This document shows positions 6,561-15,738 of a stretch of DNA of 64,000 bases, in pieces. The notes under the pieces are model-generated. The model saw nothing but the letters and a program-made list of their open reading frames with translations. It was not told the origin of the DNA and made no database searches. Each line of letters starts with the position of its first letter. The first letter of the stretch is position 1. The DNA comes from Ruegeria atlantica (GTDB lineage: Bacteria; Pseudomonadota; Alphaproteobacteria; Rhodobacterales; Rhodobacteraceae). The translations under genes were made by a program, and so were the position numbers. The DNA lies in assembly GCF_013032455.1 (NCBI RefSeq), contig NZ_WQCF01000002.1:62001-126000 (forward strand). The letters run 5' to 3'.

Positions 6561-8087
6561 CTAGTCAATCTGAATGTGTGGTATTTTACAGATTTCACGG
6601 AATAGCGTCGTAATCGGATAGTCCCCATATTCCTCGCCAGCGGTGCGTCCTGCGTGACCACAGATCGCGTCCTGATAGACAACATCGACGTCAGCGTTTC
6701 GCGCCTGTGTTTTGAAACGATGTCGCCATGCGTGGCTCGGCTGTATCCTTGTGTCTGTTATGCCGACTTTGTTCCTGACCCAATCACCAACCTTATCGCG
6801 CGCGTTTTGGGACAAGCGAAAAGCCTCCTTAGGGGTGGTGCCTCCATCGTGGAACAGATAGCCCTCACCTGCGCTATTGATGAAGTCGACAAGGCCTATC
6901 TCAAATAGGTGCGGGTGTATCGGAACAGTTCTGTAGCGGCGGGCTTTGACGCTGCCCGCGTCCGGCGTGATTAAGAGCCAGTGGATGTCTCCATCGTTGC
7001 GCAAATCTTGTTTGCGGAGCTGTGCGACTTCGCCCGCCCGTGCACCGGTATAAGCGCATATCCATGGTATCCAACGGCAGGCTAGTTTGTTCTTGCGGGT
7101 TGCCCTTGTGTCATCTTTCAGGGCTTTGCTGGCGTGCTGTAGTATTCGCTTTGCTTCATCATCCGTAAAGCCCTTGGAGCGCTCCGCAACAGGATTGGGG
7201 ACTTTGACGGATACGTCTGCCGAGGGGTCAAATTCAATCAAGAACTTTGACCGCGCCAAACGGAGAATGGCCCTTATGGCGGCTAGGTACTTCCGGCTAA
7301 TGGTCTTGGGTTTCAGTCCTTTCTCGTCACGCAAGTAGTCGCACCAGTCAGCAATGTCTTTGGGCTTTATCTGAGTGACATCCTCATGACCTAAATAATC
7401 GACTAGAGCGTCCTTCTTTTGAGCGAAGTCACCGACCGTTGCAGGAGCTTTTTCGTTGCTTAGGTGGTCTTTCTTCCATCGATCAAACAGACTTGTAAGT
7501 GTGGGGCCTCCCGTTGTCGCTTTCAGCGCGTCTATGGGTTCCCATTCAGGGAAACGCATGGCCTGAGGGTCCGGGCTGAAATCGCCTTCCGCTCTCTTCA
7601 ACTGCTGGCTAGCTGCCTGCATCCAAGACCTGTGGACTTCACGTAGCAATCGCGCACGCGTCTGTTCGTCTACAGCAATACCTTCTTCCGCCAGTATCTC
7701 GTTAGCGACATCTCCGTACCATTTTTCAATGCCGCCTTCGGTAGCTTCCGCTTGTTGGCTCAGGTGAAGTACACGGTTCCATATCTCAGGTTCACCCGGT
7801 TCACTATCTAGCATTTCCATCAGACGGAAATACACGCGACCAGAAAGAGCAACGATCTTTTTCAAAGGGAGGGGTTCAGGCTTTGCCCGCAGGGACGCCC
7901 ACCGCTTTTGGATTTTGGCGTATTCAGCCGCAAATCTCTCTTTGGCCTCTGCCGGGTCTCTGGTGCGGAGTGACTTTGACACCTCGGCACGGTCGACGAT
8001 TCCCTTAAGGTCCGCCGGAACTCGCACCCTGATGTAATATATTCCGCTGTTTTTGTCTTTGACTGGTGCAGGCATGATAAGCGTCAC
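6561..8087 (-). CDS. int: Tyrosine integrase of the tRNA-Thr island
   Basis: This is a tyrosine recombinase of about 508 residues, catalysing integration and excision at the adjacent tRNA gene. The N-terminus (SGIYYIRVRVPADLKGIVDRAEVSKSLRT) is the arm-binding-like region common in these island integrases, then a SAM-like core-binding domain (TLTSLFDRWKKDH...), then the catalytic domain with Arg in CAYTGARAGEVAQL, HAWRH (H-x-x-R), and the nucleophile Tyr in AGEEYGDY close to the C-terminus. I place the start at the GTG at 8087, because AGGAG lies nine bases upstream; longer frames begin at a TTG without a site. It is 79 bases from the 3' end of tRNA-Thr, the usual arrangement for an element integrated there. 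Confidence 0.93.
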   Translation of the reverse strand: MTLIMPAPVKDKNSGIYYIRVRVPADLKGIVDRAEVSKSLRTRDPAEAKERFAAEYAKIQKRWASLRAKPEPLPLKKIVALSGRVYFRLMEMLDSEPGEPEIWNRVLHLSQQAEATEGGIEKWYGDVANEILAEEGIAVDEQTRARLLREVHRSWMQAASQQLKRAEGDFSPDPQAMRFPEWEPIDALKATTGGPTLTSLFDRWKKDHLSNEKAPATVGDFAQKKDALVDYLGHEDVTQIKPKDIADWCDYLRDEKGLKPKTISRKYLAAIRAILRLARSKFLIEFDPSADVSVKVPNPVAERSKGFTDDEAKRILQHASKALKDDTRATRKNKLACRWIPWICAYTGARAGEVAQLRKQDLRNDGDIHWLLITPDAGSVKARRYRTVPIHPHLFEIGLVDFINSAGEGYLFHDGGTTPKEAFRLSQNARDKVGDWVRNKVGITDTRIQPSHAWRHRFKTQARNADVDVVYQDAICGHAGRTAGEEYGDYPITTLFREICKIPHIQID

Positions 8088-8096
8088 TGTGTAGAA

Positions 8097-8110
8097 CTCC
8101 TGTGTAGGAG
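8097..8110 (-). promoter_or_regulatory. Hairpin enclosing the integrase ribosome-binding site
   Basis: Read on the minus strand the sequence is CTCCT-ACAC-AGGAG, a five-base stem with a four-base loop. The AGGAG arm is the integrase ribosome-binding site, nine bases before the GTG start. Folding would hide it, which would hold integrase translation down. The pairing is directly visible; the regulatory effect is inferred. Confidence 0.5.
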
Positions 8111-8166
8111 ACTGCAAGCGCAAGCCGCTGTTTTGTCGTAAGTTTCTGATGCAAATAAGGAAATCA

Positions 8167-8241
<75 letters not shown>

Positions 8242-8324
8242 GCTGTGGGCGGGTGATTAGACTCAAACGAAACGCGGCGCAAGGGTGTCTGGACGGTTTT
8301 TTTCACCTCCTGTAGAGAAAGATC

Positions 8325-8480
8325 ATGACAGATAAAAATTCACCCAAAAAACAGGGCAAATCCGGGGACGCACGCGAGGAGCGGCTGAAAGCAGCGCTGA
8401 AGGCGAACATGGCGCGGCGCAAGGCTCAGGCCAAGGCGCGGGCGGCTTCCGAGGACAATGCCAGTAAGGACGAGGGATAA
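8325..8480 (+). CDS. Small basic conserved protein (51 aa)
   Basis: The short frame encodes a 51-residue, very basic, helical protein (MTDKNSPKKQGK...EERLKAALKANMARRKAQAKARA...). AGAGAAAG precedes the ATG at good spacing. It ends six bases before murA, so the two are probably cotranscribed. I recall small proteins of this composition ahead of murA in related Rhodobacterales genomes, which supports it being real; the function is unknown. Confidence 0.75.
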   Translation: MTDKNSPKKQGKSGDAREERLKAALKANMARRKAQAKARAASEDNASKDEG

Positions 8481-8486
8481 GAGCAG

Positions 8487-9755
8487 ATGGACTCGATTCT
8501 GGTGACGGGTAACGGCCCGCTGAATGGTCAGATACCGATTGCGGGGGCCAAGAATGCGTGTCTGACGCTGATGCCCGCGACACTTCTGAGCGAAGAGCCG
8601 CTGACATTGACCAATGCGCCACGGCTCAGCGACATCAAAACCATGACGGCCTTGCTACAATCGCTGGGGGCCGAAGTGTCTTCGTTGCAGGATGGGCAGG
8701 TTATTGCGATGTCCAGTCATGACCTGACTAGTCAGACGGCGGACTATGAGATCGTTCGCAAGATGCGCGCATCGAATCTGGTACTTGGTCCGTTGCTGGC
8801 CCGGTTCGGAGAAGCCGTTGTCTCGCTACCCGGCGGTTGCGCAATTGGCGCGCGACCGATGGATTTGCACGTTGACGGGCTTGAGGCGCTGGGCGCTGAG
8901 ATTGAGTTGAAAGACGGCTATCTGCACGCCAAAGCGCCGGGCGGGTTGAAAGGCGCGGTGCATGAGATGCGTTTTGCTTCAGTCGGTGCCACCGAGAACA
9001 TCGTTATGGCAGCCACGCTGGCTAAGGGCACCACAGTTCTGATGAACGCAGCGCGCGAACCCGAGATTGTCGATTTGGTGGAATGCCTGCGTAAGATGGG
9101 GGCGCAGATCTCGGGCGAGGGGACATCTACCATCGAAATTCAAGGCGTCGACCGGCTGCATGGTGCAACCCATCAAGTTGTGACCGATCGGATTGAACTT
9201 GGCACTTATATGCTGGCCCCGGCCATTTGCGGCGGCGAGGTTGAATTGCTGGGCGGGCGCATGTCGCTGGTTGAATCATTTGCGGCCAAGCTGGATGCGG
9301 CGGGCGTCAGCGTCACGGAAACCGAAAACGGCTTGAAAGTGGCGCGAAAGAATGGGCGTGTGACTTCGGTGGACGTAGTGACAGAGCCTTTCCCGGGCTT
9401 TCCAACCGACCTGCAAGCGCAGATGATGGCGTTGATGTGTACAGCTGAAGGAACCGCAGTTCTGGAAGAGCGCATTTTCGAGAATCGTTTTATGCATGCC
9501 CCGGAGCTGGTGCGTATGGGAGCGAATATCGAGGTGCATGGAGGCACGGCCACGGTTACTGGTGTAGAACGTTTGAAGGGCGCGCCTGTGATGGCGACGG
9601 ATTTGCGGGCGTCGGTCTCGTTGATTCTGGCTGGTCTGGCGGCCGAGGGTGAAACAACGGTCAGCCGGGTCTATCATCTGGACCGCGGATATGAGCATGT
9701 GGTGCGCAAGCTGGAAGGCGTGGGTGCCAAAATTGAACGGATCAAGGGCCAATGA
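8487..9755 (+). CDS. murA: UDP-N-acetylglucosamine 1-carboxyvinyltransferase
   Basis: MurA transfers enolpyruvate from phosphoenolpyruvate to UDP-GlcNAc, the first committed step of peptidoglycan synthesis in the cytoplasm. The 422-residue length fits the family (about 420). The start [19 protein letters not shown] contains the conserved substrate-binding Lys-Asn pair. The catalytic loop [14 protein letters not shown] near residue 118 carries the active-site Cys that fosfomycin would modify. The [13 protein letters not shown] region is present as [15 protein letters not shown] near 310. The stop overlaps the next start (ATGA), so it is translationally coupled to the DUF2948 gene. Confidence 0.97.
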   Translation: MDSILVTGNGPLNGQIPIAGAKNACLTLMPATLLSEEPLTLTNAPRLSDIKTMTALLQSLGAEVSSLQDGQVIAMSSHDLTSQTADYEIVRKMRASNLVLGPLLARFGEAVVSLPGGCAIGARPMDLHVDGLEALGAEIELKDGYLHAKAPGGLKGAVHEMRFASVGATENIVMAATLAKGTTVLMNAAREPEIVDLVECLRKMGAQISGEGTSTIEIQGVDRLHGATHQVVTDRIELGTYMLAPAICGGEVELLGGRMSLVESFAAKLDAAGVSVTETENGLKVARKNGRVTSVDVVTEPFPGFPTDLQAQMMALMCTAEGTAVLEERIFENRFMHAPELVRMGANIEVHGGTATVTGVERLKGAPVMATDLRASVSLILAGLAAEGETTVSRVYHLDRGYEHVVRKLEGVGAKIERIKGQ

Positions 9756-10228
9756 CAGACGCAAGTTTTCACGATGGGCGCGAGGCCCCGCTGAACCTGG
9801 GGGCCGAGGACACAGATGACCTTAAGGTGATTTCGACCTTGACGCAGGACGCCGTGTTCCCGGTGACCGAAATGACCTGGCAGCCATCGAAGCGCCGCTT
9901 TGGTCTGCTGCTGAACCGGTTCCGCTGGGAGGACAAGGATGCGGCCGCCCGTCGCGACCGTCCGTTTGAACGCGTGCAGTCAGTGCTGGTATTCGACTCG
10001 GTTCTGTCGGTGGCCAGCCAAGGCATCGACCGCAGTGACAAAGATATGATTCTGTCTTTGTTGTCGGTCGATTTCGAAGCGGGTGAGGATGGAAGCGGTC
10101 AGATGTTGCTGACGCTTGCAGGGGACGGCGCTATCCTTCTGAAGGTTGAAGCTGTGGATGCCACGCTCAAGGACGTCACCCGGCCTTATCTGGCACCTTC
10201 GGGTCAAGCACCACACCACCCCGAATAG
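9752..10228 (+). CDS. DUF2948 family protein
   Basis: This 158-residue cytoplasmic protein ([30 protein letters not shown]...[14 protein letters not shown]) matches the DUF2948 family, which in alphaproteobacteria sits between murA and hisD; no activity is established to my knowledge. Its ATG overlaps the murA stop (ATGA). The family call comes from sequence pattern and position. Confidence 0.88.
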   Translation: MTDASFHDGREAPLNLGAEDTDDLKVISTLTQDAVFPVTEMTWQPSKRRFGLLLNRFRWEDKDAAARRDRPFERVQSVLVFDSVLSVASQGIDRSDKDMILSLLSVDFEAGEDGSGQMLLTLAGDGAILLKVEAVDATLKDVTRPYLAPSGQAPHHPE

Positions 10229-10747
10229 ATGCAAAACAAGCGCGGCATTTCTCAGGCATTCACAGAAGCCCCGATGGGAGTGACCCTGCGCCGCGCTACA
10301 GTTTTCGATGTGTTCGACCTGAGCCGGGTGCTGATCCGCTCTATCACGCAGCTCTGTGTTGCGGATCACCAAAACGATCCTCAGGCCATTGAGCAGTGGG
10401 TCGCAGACAAAGATCCGGCCACGATCCGAGGCTGGATCATTGATGGTGCAGGCATATGGCTGGCCGAACATGCCGGGCAGACTGCTGCCGTGGGTGGTCT
10501 TCGCGGGGCTGAGATCACCCTTCTATATATCGACCCGGATCATGGAGGCCACGGCATCGGGGCGGCTTTGCTGAACCGACTGGAACAGGAAGTGATCGCA
10601 TCGGGTCACTCCGAGGCCCGTCTTGAAGCGACACGGACCGCGCAGGCGTTTTACGAACGGTATGGTTGGCAGTTGACAGGCCGGTGCGGTGCACGCGGCG
10701 ATGTTTCCTGTTTTGGAATGCGCAAATCGCTGCAGCCCACGGACTAA
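10229..10747 (+). CDS. GNAT-family N-acetyltransferase
   Basis: This 172-residue GNAT protein should move an acetyl group from acetyl-CoA to an amine on a small molecule or protein. The acetyl-CoA loop is HGGHGIGAALLNRLE near residue 110, preceded by the typical strand EITLLYIDPDH; the C-terminal AQAFYERYGWQLTGR is the usual last helix-strand. The first ATG directly follows the DUF2948 stop; an internal Met at about residue 16 (MGVTLRRAT, 10274) aligns better with the family's normal start. The substrate cannot be told from sequence. Confidence 0.85.
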   Translation: MQNKRGISQAFTEAPMGVTLRRATVFDVFDLSRVLIRSITQLCVADHQNDPQAIEQWVADKDPATIRGWIIDGAGIWLAEHAGQTAAVGGLRGAEITLLYIDPDHGGHGIGAALLNRLEQEVIASGHSEARLEATRTAQAFYERYGWQLTGRCGARGDVSCFGMRKSLQPTD

Positions 10748-10806
10748 GGGTTGAGGCCGCCCACTGCCGGCGATATGTCCCGGTGAAACGCTCTGGAGTG
10801 CCTGAC

Positions 10807-12108
10807 ATGCCCGTTTTCCTCGACACCACGTCGCCCGAGTTCGAATCCGCCTTTCAGGCACTGTTGTCAGCCAAGCGTGAGGACAGCCCGGATGTAGACG
10901 CGATTGTCGCGCAGATCATCGAAGATGTACGCAGTCGGGGAGATGCCGCTGTTATCGAGCTGACGGCTAAGTTCGACCGACTTGAGTTGACGCCTGAAAC
11001 GTTGGCATTCTCTGTTGAAGAAATCGACGCGGCGGTTTCCCTGGTTTCGGATGCGGAGCGTGCAGCACTTGAACTGGCGGCAGAACGCATCCGGTCCTAT
11101 CACGAAAAACAGATGCCGGAGGATCTGCAGTGGACCGATGCAGCCGGGGCCACTTTGGGGTGGCGCTGGTCTGCAGTTTCGGCGGCCGGTCTTTATGTGC
11201 CGGGTGGATTGGCGTCTTACCCCTCTTCGGTGCTGATGAATGCGATCCCGGCCAAAGTAGCCGGTGTTGAGCGGTTGGCAATCGCAGTGCCTACGCCGAA
11301 CGGGGAAGTAAACCCGCTGGTCCTGCTTGCGGCGCGGCTTTCTGGGGTCGACGAAATTTACCGGATTGGCGGCGCGCAGGCCGTGGCCGCGCTGGCTTAT
11401 GGCACTGGTACGATCGCGCCAGTCGATAAGATCACAGGTCCGGGTAACGCCTTTGTTGCTGCAGCCAAGCGCCGGGTGTTCGGCAAAGTTGGCATCGATA
11501 TGATCGCTGGCCCGTCCGAGATTCTGGTAATCGCCGACAAGGACAACGATCCGGACTGGATCGCGTTGGACCTGCTCAGCCAAGCCGAACATGACGAAAG
11601 CGCGCAGTCGCTGTTGATCACCGATGATGCCGCGTTTGGTCAGGCCGTGGCGCAGGCGGTCGAAAAACGCCTGAAAACCCTGCAGCGGCGTGTCATTGCC
11701 GGGGCTAGCTGGCGCGACTTTGGTGCCGTGATCACCGTGCGCGATCTGGACGAGGCAGCCACCCTGTCCAATCGCATTGCGCCGGAACATCTGGAGCTAT
11801 GTGTCGCCGACCCGGTTGCCCTCAGTGAAAAGACGATACACGCAGGTGCCATTTTCCTCGGTCAATACACGCCCGAGGCCATTGGCGATTATGTCGGCGG
11901 CCCCAACCACGTACTGCCTACCGCGCGTTCAGCGCGGTTCTCATCCGGCCTTAGTGTCATGGACTTTCTCAAGCGCACCACTCTTAGCCAGATGACACCC
12001 GAAGCGCTACGTGCCATCGGCCCTGCGGCGGAACAGCTGGCACAATCGGAAAGCCTTGAGGCACATGGGCTGTCAGTAACAGCACGACTTAATCGTTTGA
12101 ACGATTGA
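10807..12108 (+). CDS. hisD: Histidinol dehydrogenase
   Basis: HisD oxidises L-histidinol to L-histidine in two NAD-dependent steps, the end of histidine synthesis. From the ATG at 10807 the protein has 433 residues, matching the family. Typical signatures are GLYVPGGLASYPSSVLMNAIPAKVAG, the cofactor-region block [23 protein letters not shown], the zinc-region LLSQAEHDESAQS, and the catalytic Glu-His of RIAPEHLELC. A frame extends upstream to 10666 but is the GNAT gene's other frame. Together with DUF2948 and UPF0262 this is the standard Rhodobacterales order. A diverged paralogue lies at 27800. Confidence 0.97.
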   Translation: MPVFLDTTSPEFESAFQALLSAKREDSPDVDAIVAQIIEDVRSRGDAAVIELTAKFDRLELTPETLAFSVEEIDAAVSLVSDAERAALELAAERIRSYHEKQMPEDLQWTDAAGATLGWRWSAVSAAGLYVPGGLASYPSSVLMNAIPAKVAGVERLAIAVPTPNGEVNPLVLLAARLSGVDEIYRIGGAQAVAALAYGTGTIAPVDKITGPGNAFVAAAKRRVFGKVGIDMIAGPSEILVIADKDNDPDWIALDLLSQAEHDESAQSLLITDDAAFGQAVAQAVEKRLKTLQRRVIAGASWRDFGAVITVRDLDEAATLSNRIAPEHLELCVADPVALSEKTIHAGAIFLGQYTPEAIGDYVGGPNHVLPTARSARFSSGLSVMDFLKRTTLSQMTPEALRAIGPAAEQLAQSESLEAHGLSVTARLNRLND

Positions 12109-12150
12109 AGTTCATATAGCTAGCCGGTCACACAACCACTTTAATTTGAT

Positions 12151-12166
12151 GTTCGGAAAGCCGAAC
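12151..12166 (+). terminator. Weak hairpin after hisD
   Basis: GTTCGG-AAAG-CCGAAC forms a six-base stem about 42 bases after the hisD stop. There is no strong T-run behind it, so it is at best a weak or Rho-assisted end signal. Confidence 0.3.
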
Positions 12167-12231
12167 AGACTTGAACCCAATTGCCGATCTGAGACGTAGT
12201 CGCAGCGGCATGCAGGAAGAAGGAGTTGAGT

Positions 12232-13032
12232 TTGGAGCGCGTGGCAACCCTCTGGATCGGGACGAGATTGAGTTTTCTGGAACGTTTGTGCCTGAAATCC
12301 TTTGCCGATGTCGATCAAAAGCCGATCGTTTACCATTACGGAGAGCTTCGGGATATTCCGGGTTATGTCGAAGCTAGAGATGCACGAGAGATATTCGATA
12401 CGCCTGAGTTCTACCGAGATCCGATCACTCGATCTGTCGCTGTCCACGCGGACCTGTTTCGTCTGAAATTGCTGAAGCACACTGATTACATCTGGGTGGA
12501 CGCTGATGCTTACGCGCTCAGACCGTTCGAAACCCAGGAAGGCTAACTTTTCCCCGGAGGAAATCGAAAGGCAAAGCGTATGGCGAATGGGGTTTTGGCT
12601 TTTCCTACTGAAAGCCCGGCGCTTGAAGAGATGTATCGCTTTGCATTTGAAAGTGATCTTGTGCCGCCGTGGTGGCCGGAAGATCAAAGGAAAGCATATC
12701 TTCAGGTTTTCGGAAAATCCACATTTTGGAGCCTGCCATTATTCAGCCTGGGCCCACCTATGCTATTCCACTTCATCTATCAGACTGATGAGTTCAAAAA
12801 AGCAGTGCCTCGCAACGAGCTTTACTCGATCCCACCGCGTTTCCGCAGTTTGTGGAATGATCCTGATATCTCGAAACTCGAATTTCTGGAGTGGCAGGAC
12901 AAGATGTCGATTCACTTTTACGGTTCATGGTTCCGACGAATGTTTGCTGGAGTGCAAAGCTTCAATTCAGGTTCGCTGTTAGATCAATTGCTGAGAAAGC
13001 ACAGAATTGATCCCTCGGAAAATCCGATCTGA
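12232..13032 (+). pseudogene. Glycosyltransferase gene split by an in-frame stop
   Basis: Two halves lie in the same frame. The first (…ERVATLWIGTRLSFLERLCLKSF…DYIWVDADAYALRPF) has the look of a sugar-transferase N-terminus with the DxD-type metal motif VDADAY. The second (MANGVLAFPTESPALEEMYRF…) continues in the usual way into the C-terminal part with HFYGSWFRR. A single TAA at 12544-12546 separates them, with no shift of frame, and the intervening codons remain readable. It resembles capsular-polysaccharide or GT32-like enzymes using nucleotide sugars. The proposed start is a TTG with AGGAG six bases upstream. It interrupts the usual hisD-UPF0262 spacing, so it is probably an acquired gene now decaying, unless the stop is a sequencing error or is read through. 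Confidence 0.7.
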
Positions 13033-13101
13033 CTCATTCCCACGTTGTTCAATTATTTCGGTTGAGATAAGTCTGTTGCGACCTAAACGAGCCTGACGCC
13101 A

Positions 13102-13581
13102 ATGAACCGCATTTCGCATATCGAACTTGATGATCGAAACTTGCCTCCGCCGACCCCTGAGATCGAGCAGGAGCGTAAGGTAGCCATCTATGATTTGCTG
13201 GAAGATAACAGCTTTACCCTACCCCAGCGGGAAGATCGTGTTGTGCCGGACGGGCCGTATCATATGCAGCTATCGATCCGCGACAAACGTCTGGTCTTTG
13301 ACATCGCCACCGAAGCCGAAGAAAAAGCGGCCGAGTTTCACTTGTCGTTGGGGCCGTTCCGACAAGTGGTCAAAGATTACTTCCAGATCTGCGAAAGCTA
13401 TTTCGACGCGGTGAAATCACTGCCGCCCAGCCAGATTGAAACCATCGACATGGCCCGGCGCGGGATTCACAACGAAGGCAGCCGTGTACTGCAGGAGAGA
13501 TTGGAAGGAAAAGCCGAGATCGACAACGATACTGCTCGTCGCCTGTTCACGCTTATCTGCGTGCTGCACTTCGGGGGCTGA
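13102..13581 (+). CDS. UPF0262 family protein
   Basis: This 159-residue protein (MNRISHIELDDRNLPPPTPEIEQERKVAIYDLLEDNSF...) matches the UPF0262 family, conserved next to hisD in alphaproteobacteria. It has no known activity, no signal peptide and no membrane segment, and is rich in acidic residues. It ends four bases before the phosphatase-like gene and is probably cotranscribed with it. Confidence 0.9.
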   Translation: MNRISHIELDDRNLPPPTPEIEQERKVAIYDLLEDNSFTLPQREDRVVPDGPYHMQLSIRDKRLVFDIATEAEEKAAEFHLSLGPFRQVVKDYFQICESYFDAVKSLPPSQIETIDMARRGIHNEGSRVLQERLEGKAEIDNDTARRLFTLICVLHFGG

Positions 13582-13584
13582 CGG

Positions 13585-14037
13585 GTGACGTCTCTGCCGC
13601 AGTCAATCCTGTTCTGTTGCGACCACAATTCGGTTAGGTCTCCCATGGCCGAAGGTATCATGAAGAAATTCTATGGTACTGGCACTTATGTACAGTCCGC
13701 AGGTGTGCACAATGATCTTGAGATCGACGGCTTTTGCATTTCAGTCTGCCAAGAGATTGGCGTTGAACTTTCTCGCCACAGGACGCGCTCGTTTGATGAG
13801 ATGGAGGAATGGGGCGATGACCTCAGTTCTTTTGACCTGGTGGTTGCCTTGTCACCCGCTAGCCAACGTCGCGCGCTGGAGCTGACCCGGATTTTTCACC
13901 TCGATGTCGATTATTGGCCAATAATGGACCCTACTGGGCTGGGCGAGACGCGCGAACAGAAGTTAAATCACTACCGACAGACCCGCGATCAGATCATCAA
14001 GCATCTGAAAGACCGCTGGGGCGAACCAACGGAGTGA
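13585..14037 (+). CDS. Low-molecular-weight phosphatase family protein
   Basis: This 150-residue protein has the phosphotyrosine-phosphatase P-loop near its start: Cys12 followed by five residues and Arg-Ser (CDHNSVRS). It should cleave phosphate monoesters through a phosphocysteine, or act as an arsenate reductase, a related use of the same fold. The general-acid Asp is plausibly in PIMDPTGLGE near residue 115. The start is GTG, four bases after the UPF0262 stop. This pair is a fixed neighbour set in Rhodobacterales; the natural substrate is unknown. Confidence 0.88.
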   Translation: MTSLPQSILFCCDHNSVRSPMAEGIMKKFYGTGTYVQSAGVHNDLEIDGFCISVCQEIGVELSRHRTRSFDEMEEWGDDLSSFDLVVALSPASQRRALELTRIFHLDVDYWPIMDPTGLGETREQKLNHYRQTRDQIIKHLKDRWGEPTE

Positions 14038-14039
14038 TC

Positions 14040-14438
14040 ATGAACCAGACCGTCAAAACCTATTTCGAGGCTTTCAACGCCGGTGACGTTGATGGCATGA
14101 TGGCCTGCCTGTCCGATGACGTGGCCCATCACGTGAACGAAGGCCAAATCCGCGTCGGCAAAGAAAAATTTGCTGCCTTTTGCGGCCACATGAATCGCTG
14201 CTACCGGGAAAACCTGACGGATATCGTGGTGTTCGAAGCCGAAGAGGGTACGCGCGCAGCGGCTGAGTTCATTGTAAATGGTACCTATCTGGAAACGGAT
14301 GATGGCCTTCCGCAAGCGCGCGGCCAAACCTATCGGCTGCCTGCCGGGTCGTTCTTTGACCTGAAGGATGGCAAGATCACCCGCGTGACCACCTTCTACA
14401 ATCTCGCTGACTGGACCAAGCAGGTCTCGAATGGCTGA
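14040..14438 (+). CDS. SnoaL/NTF2-like fold protein
   Basis: This 132-residue protein (MNQTVKTYFEAFNAGDVDGMMACLSDDVAHHVNEG...) has the typical opening of SnoaL-like proteins of the NTF2 cone fold: helix YFEAFNAGD, then 'ML-DDV-H-V-EG'. Members are isomerases, hydrolases or ligand binders. The ATG lies two bases after the preceding stop, and the frame overlaps the next gene by eight bases, so the three genes are coupled. An upstream in-frame extension to 13914 is within the phosphatase gene and is not used. Confidence 0.87.
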   Translation: MNQTVKTYFEAFNAGDVDGMMACLSDDVAHHVNEGQIRVGKEKFAAFCGHMNRCYRENLTDIVVFEAEEGTRAAAEFIVNGTYLETDDGLPQARGQTYRLPAGSFFDLKDGKITRVTTFYNLADWTKQVSNG

Positions 14439-15024
14439 GGTCTCCGCCGTCCGCCCCCTGACCGGAGCGGCATTGGAGAGCGCATTGGACGATGTTGCAC
14501 GCCTGCGGATCGAGGTCTTTCGGGCGTGGCCGTACCTATACGACGGTGATCTCGAGTATGAGCGGAAGTATCTGCAATCCTACCGGGACAGCGAAAAGGC
14601 CATCGTGGTGGGTGCCTTCTACGGAGACCGCCTGATCGGGGCCTCGACCGGCGCTCCCTTGACCGACCACGCTGATGATTTCGCCGCGGCGTTCGAGGGC
14701 ACTGGGCTGGATCTGTCCGAGATTTTCTACTGTGCCGAATCTGTTCTGTTGTCGGATTATCGGGGGCAGGGCGTTGGCCACAAGTTTTTCGATCTGCGCG
14801 AGGCGCACGCCCGTGCGCTGGGCTTCACAAAATGCGCCTTTTGCGGTGTTCAGCGTCCGGCGGATCACCCAATGCGACCGGAAAACTATCGCCCGCTGGA
14901 CGCCTTCTGGCGCGCGCGGGGATACGAGCCTTTACTCGGTGCCATCGCGCAGTTTTCGTGGAAGGACATCGGCGAAGAGGGCGAGACACTGAAGCCGTTG
15001 CAATTCTGGGTCAGGGATCTGTGA
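14431..15024 (+). CDS. GNAT-family N-acetyltransferase
   Basis: This 197-residue GNAT protein shows the acetyl-CoA loop YRGQGVGHKFFDLREAHAR near residue 110, preceded by the strand EIFYCAESVLLSD. The sequence FCGVQRPADHPMRPENYRPLDAFWRARGYEP is an unusual, conserved-looking C-terminal part that may shape the acceptor site. It overlaps the SnoaL-like gene by eight bases. The acceptor is unknown. Confidence 0.87.
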   Translation: MAEVSAVRPLTGAALESALDDVARLRIEVFRAWPYLYDGDLEYERKYLQSYRDSEKAIVVGAFYGDRLIGASTGAPLTDHADDFAAAFEGTGLDLSEIFYCAESVLLSDYRGQGVGHKFFDLREAHARALGFTKCAFCGVQRPADHPMRPENYRPLDAFWRARGYEPLLGAIAQFSWKDIGEEGETLKPLQFWVRDL

Positions 15025-15102
15025 GCACACTGTTTTCAGATCCTAAATCCGGATGCTTGTTAGCCCTTGATATCCTGTTCTCAGATCGAACCTCTGAGAG
15101 GG

Positions 15103-15738
15103 TTACTCGACGTCGTACATGTTCGGTTGGACTTCAATAGTCACATGCGTCTCGGCGTCGGAGTGACGCCATAGGGTCAGTGTCGTGGTTCCGGGTTCTC
15201 TGCCCAGAACGTAGATCCAGTTTTCAAATAGTATGACGGCATCGAGAATACTGCTGTCTTTGACGGACCAATCCTGAAACGGAACGTCGCTTCCTACAAT
15301 AATTGCGCCGCTGGCTGGCAGGGGCACTGAATCTATGGTCCTGCCATTTCGAAGGGAAACTTCTTCAAGGATAGGCGTGTTTGGTAGGGGCAATGAAGAT
15401 TGGGTGTCAGATGCGACGGCGTTTTGAAGCACAACAATATCAACATTGTTCATGCTGAAATCGCCATAAAAAACTGAGAGGGTTGTGCGACCAGGGCGCA
15501 AACCCGACAACGCAATTTTTTGGGATGACAAATTGGCTATGTCGGCGATTCTGGCATTGGCGATGGACGTTTCAACGAACCGCTCGGCACTTTCGAGAGT
15601 AATTGTGCTGTCTGGCGCGATGACTATGGCGGCAGAGGGGTTGCCGCGAAGAACCTGTAAGGTCTCGGCATTGGATGAAATTGGCGACCAAGCAGAGATT
15701 AGGGCTATCAAACAGAAAATAAATAGTTTTACTGGCAT
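15103..15738 (-). CDS. Secreted CpaC/secretin N-domain-like protein without secretin core
   Basis: This 211-residue protein has a signal peptide (KLFIFCLIALISAWSPISSNAE, cleavage after about residue 24) and two repeats of the pattern found at the start of pilus secretins such as CpaC (pilus-formation N-domain): ...VETSIANARIADIANLSSQKIALSGLRPGRTTLSVFYGD at about 52-92, and ...DSSILDAVILFENWIYVLGREPGTTTLTLWR at about 160-190. The secretin pore domain is absent. It may bind the periplasmic face of a pilus or secretion machine, or be a stand-alone relic. It is on the opposite strand to its neighbours and not in an operon. Confidence 0.65.
   Translation of the reverse strand: MPVKLFIFCLIALISAWSPISSNAETLQVLRGNPSAAIVIAPDSTITLESAERFVETSIANARIADIANLSSQKIALSGLRPGRTTLSVFYGDFSMNNVDIVVLQNAVASDTQSSLPLPNTPILEEVSLRNGRTIDSVPLPASGAIIVGSDVPFQDWSVKDSSILDAVILFENWIYVLGREPGTTTLTLWRHSDAETHVTIEVQPNMYDVE

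Noticed and set aside
12112..12687. Minus-strand frame of 191 codons over the broken glycosyltransferase
   Set aside because: The plus strand has recognisable glycosyltransferase motifs in one frame; the minus product has none.
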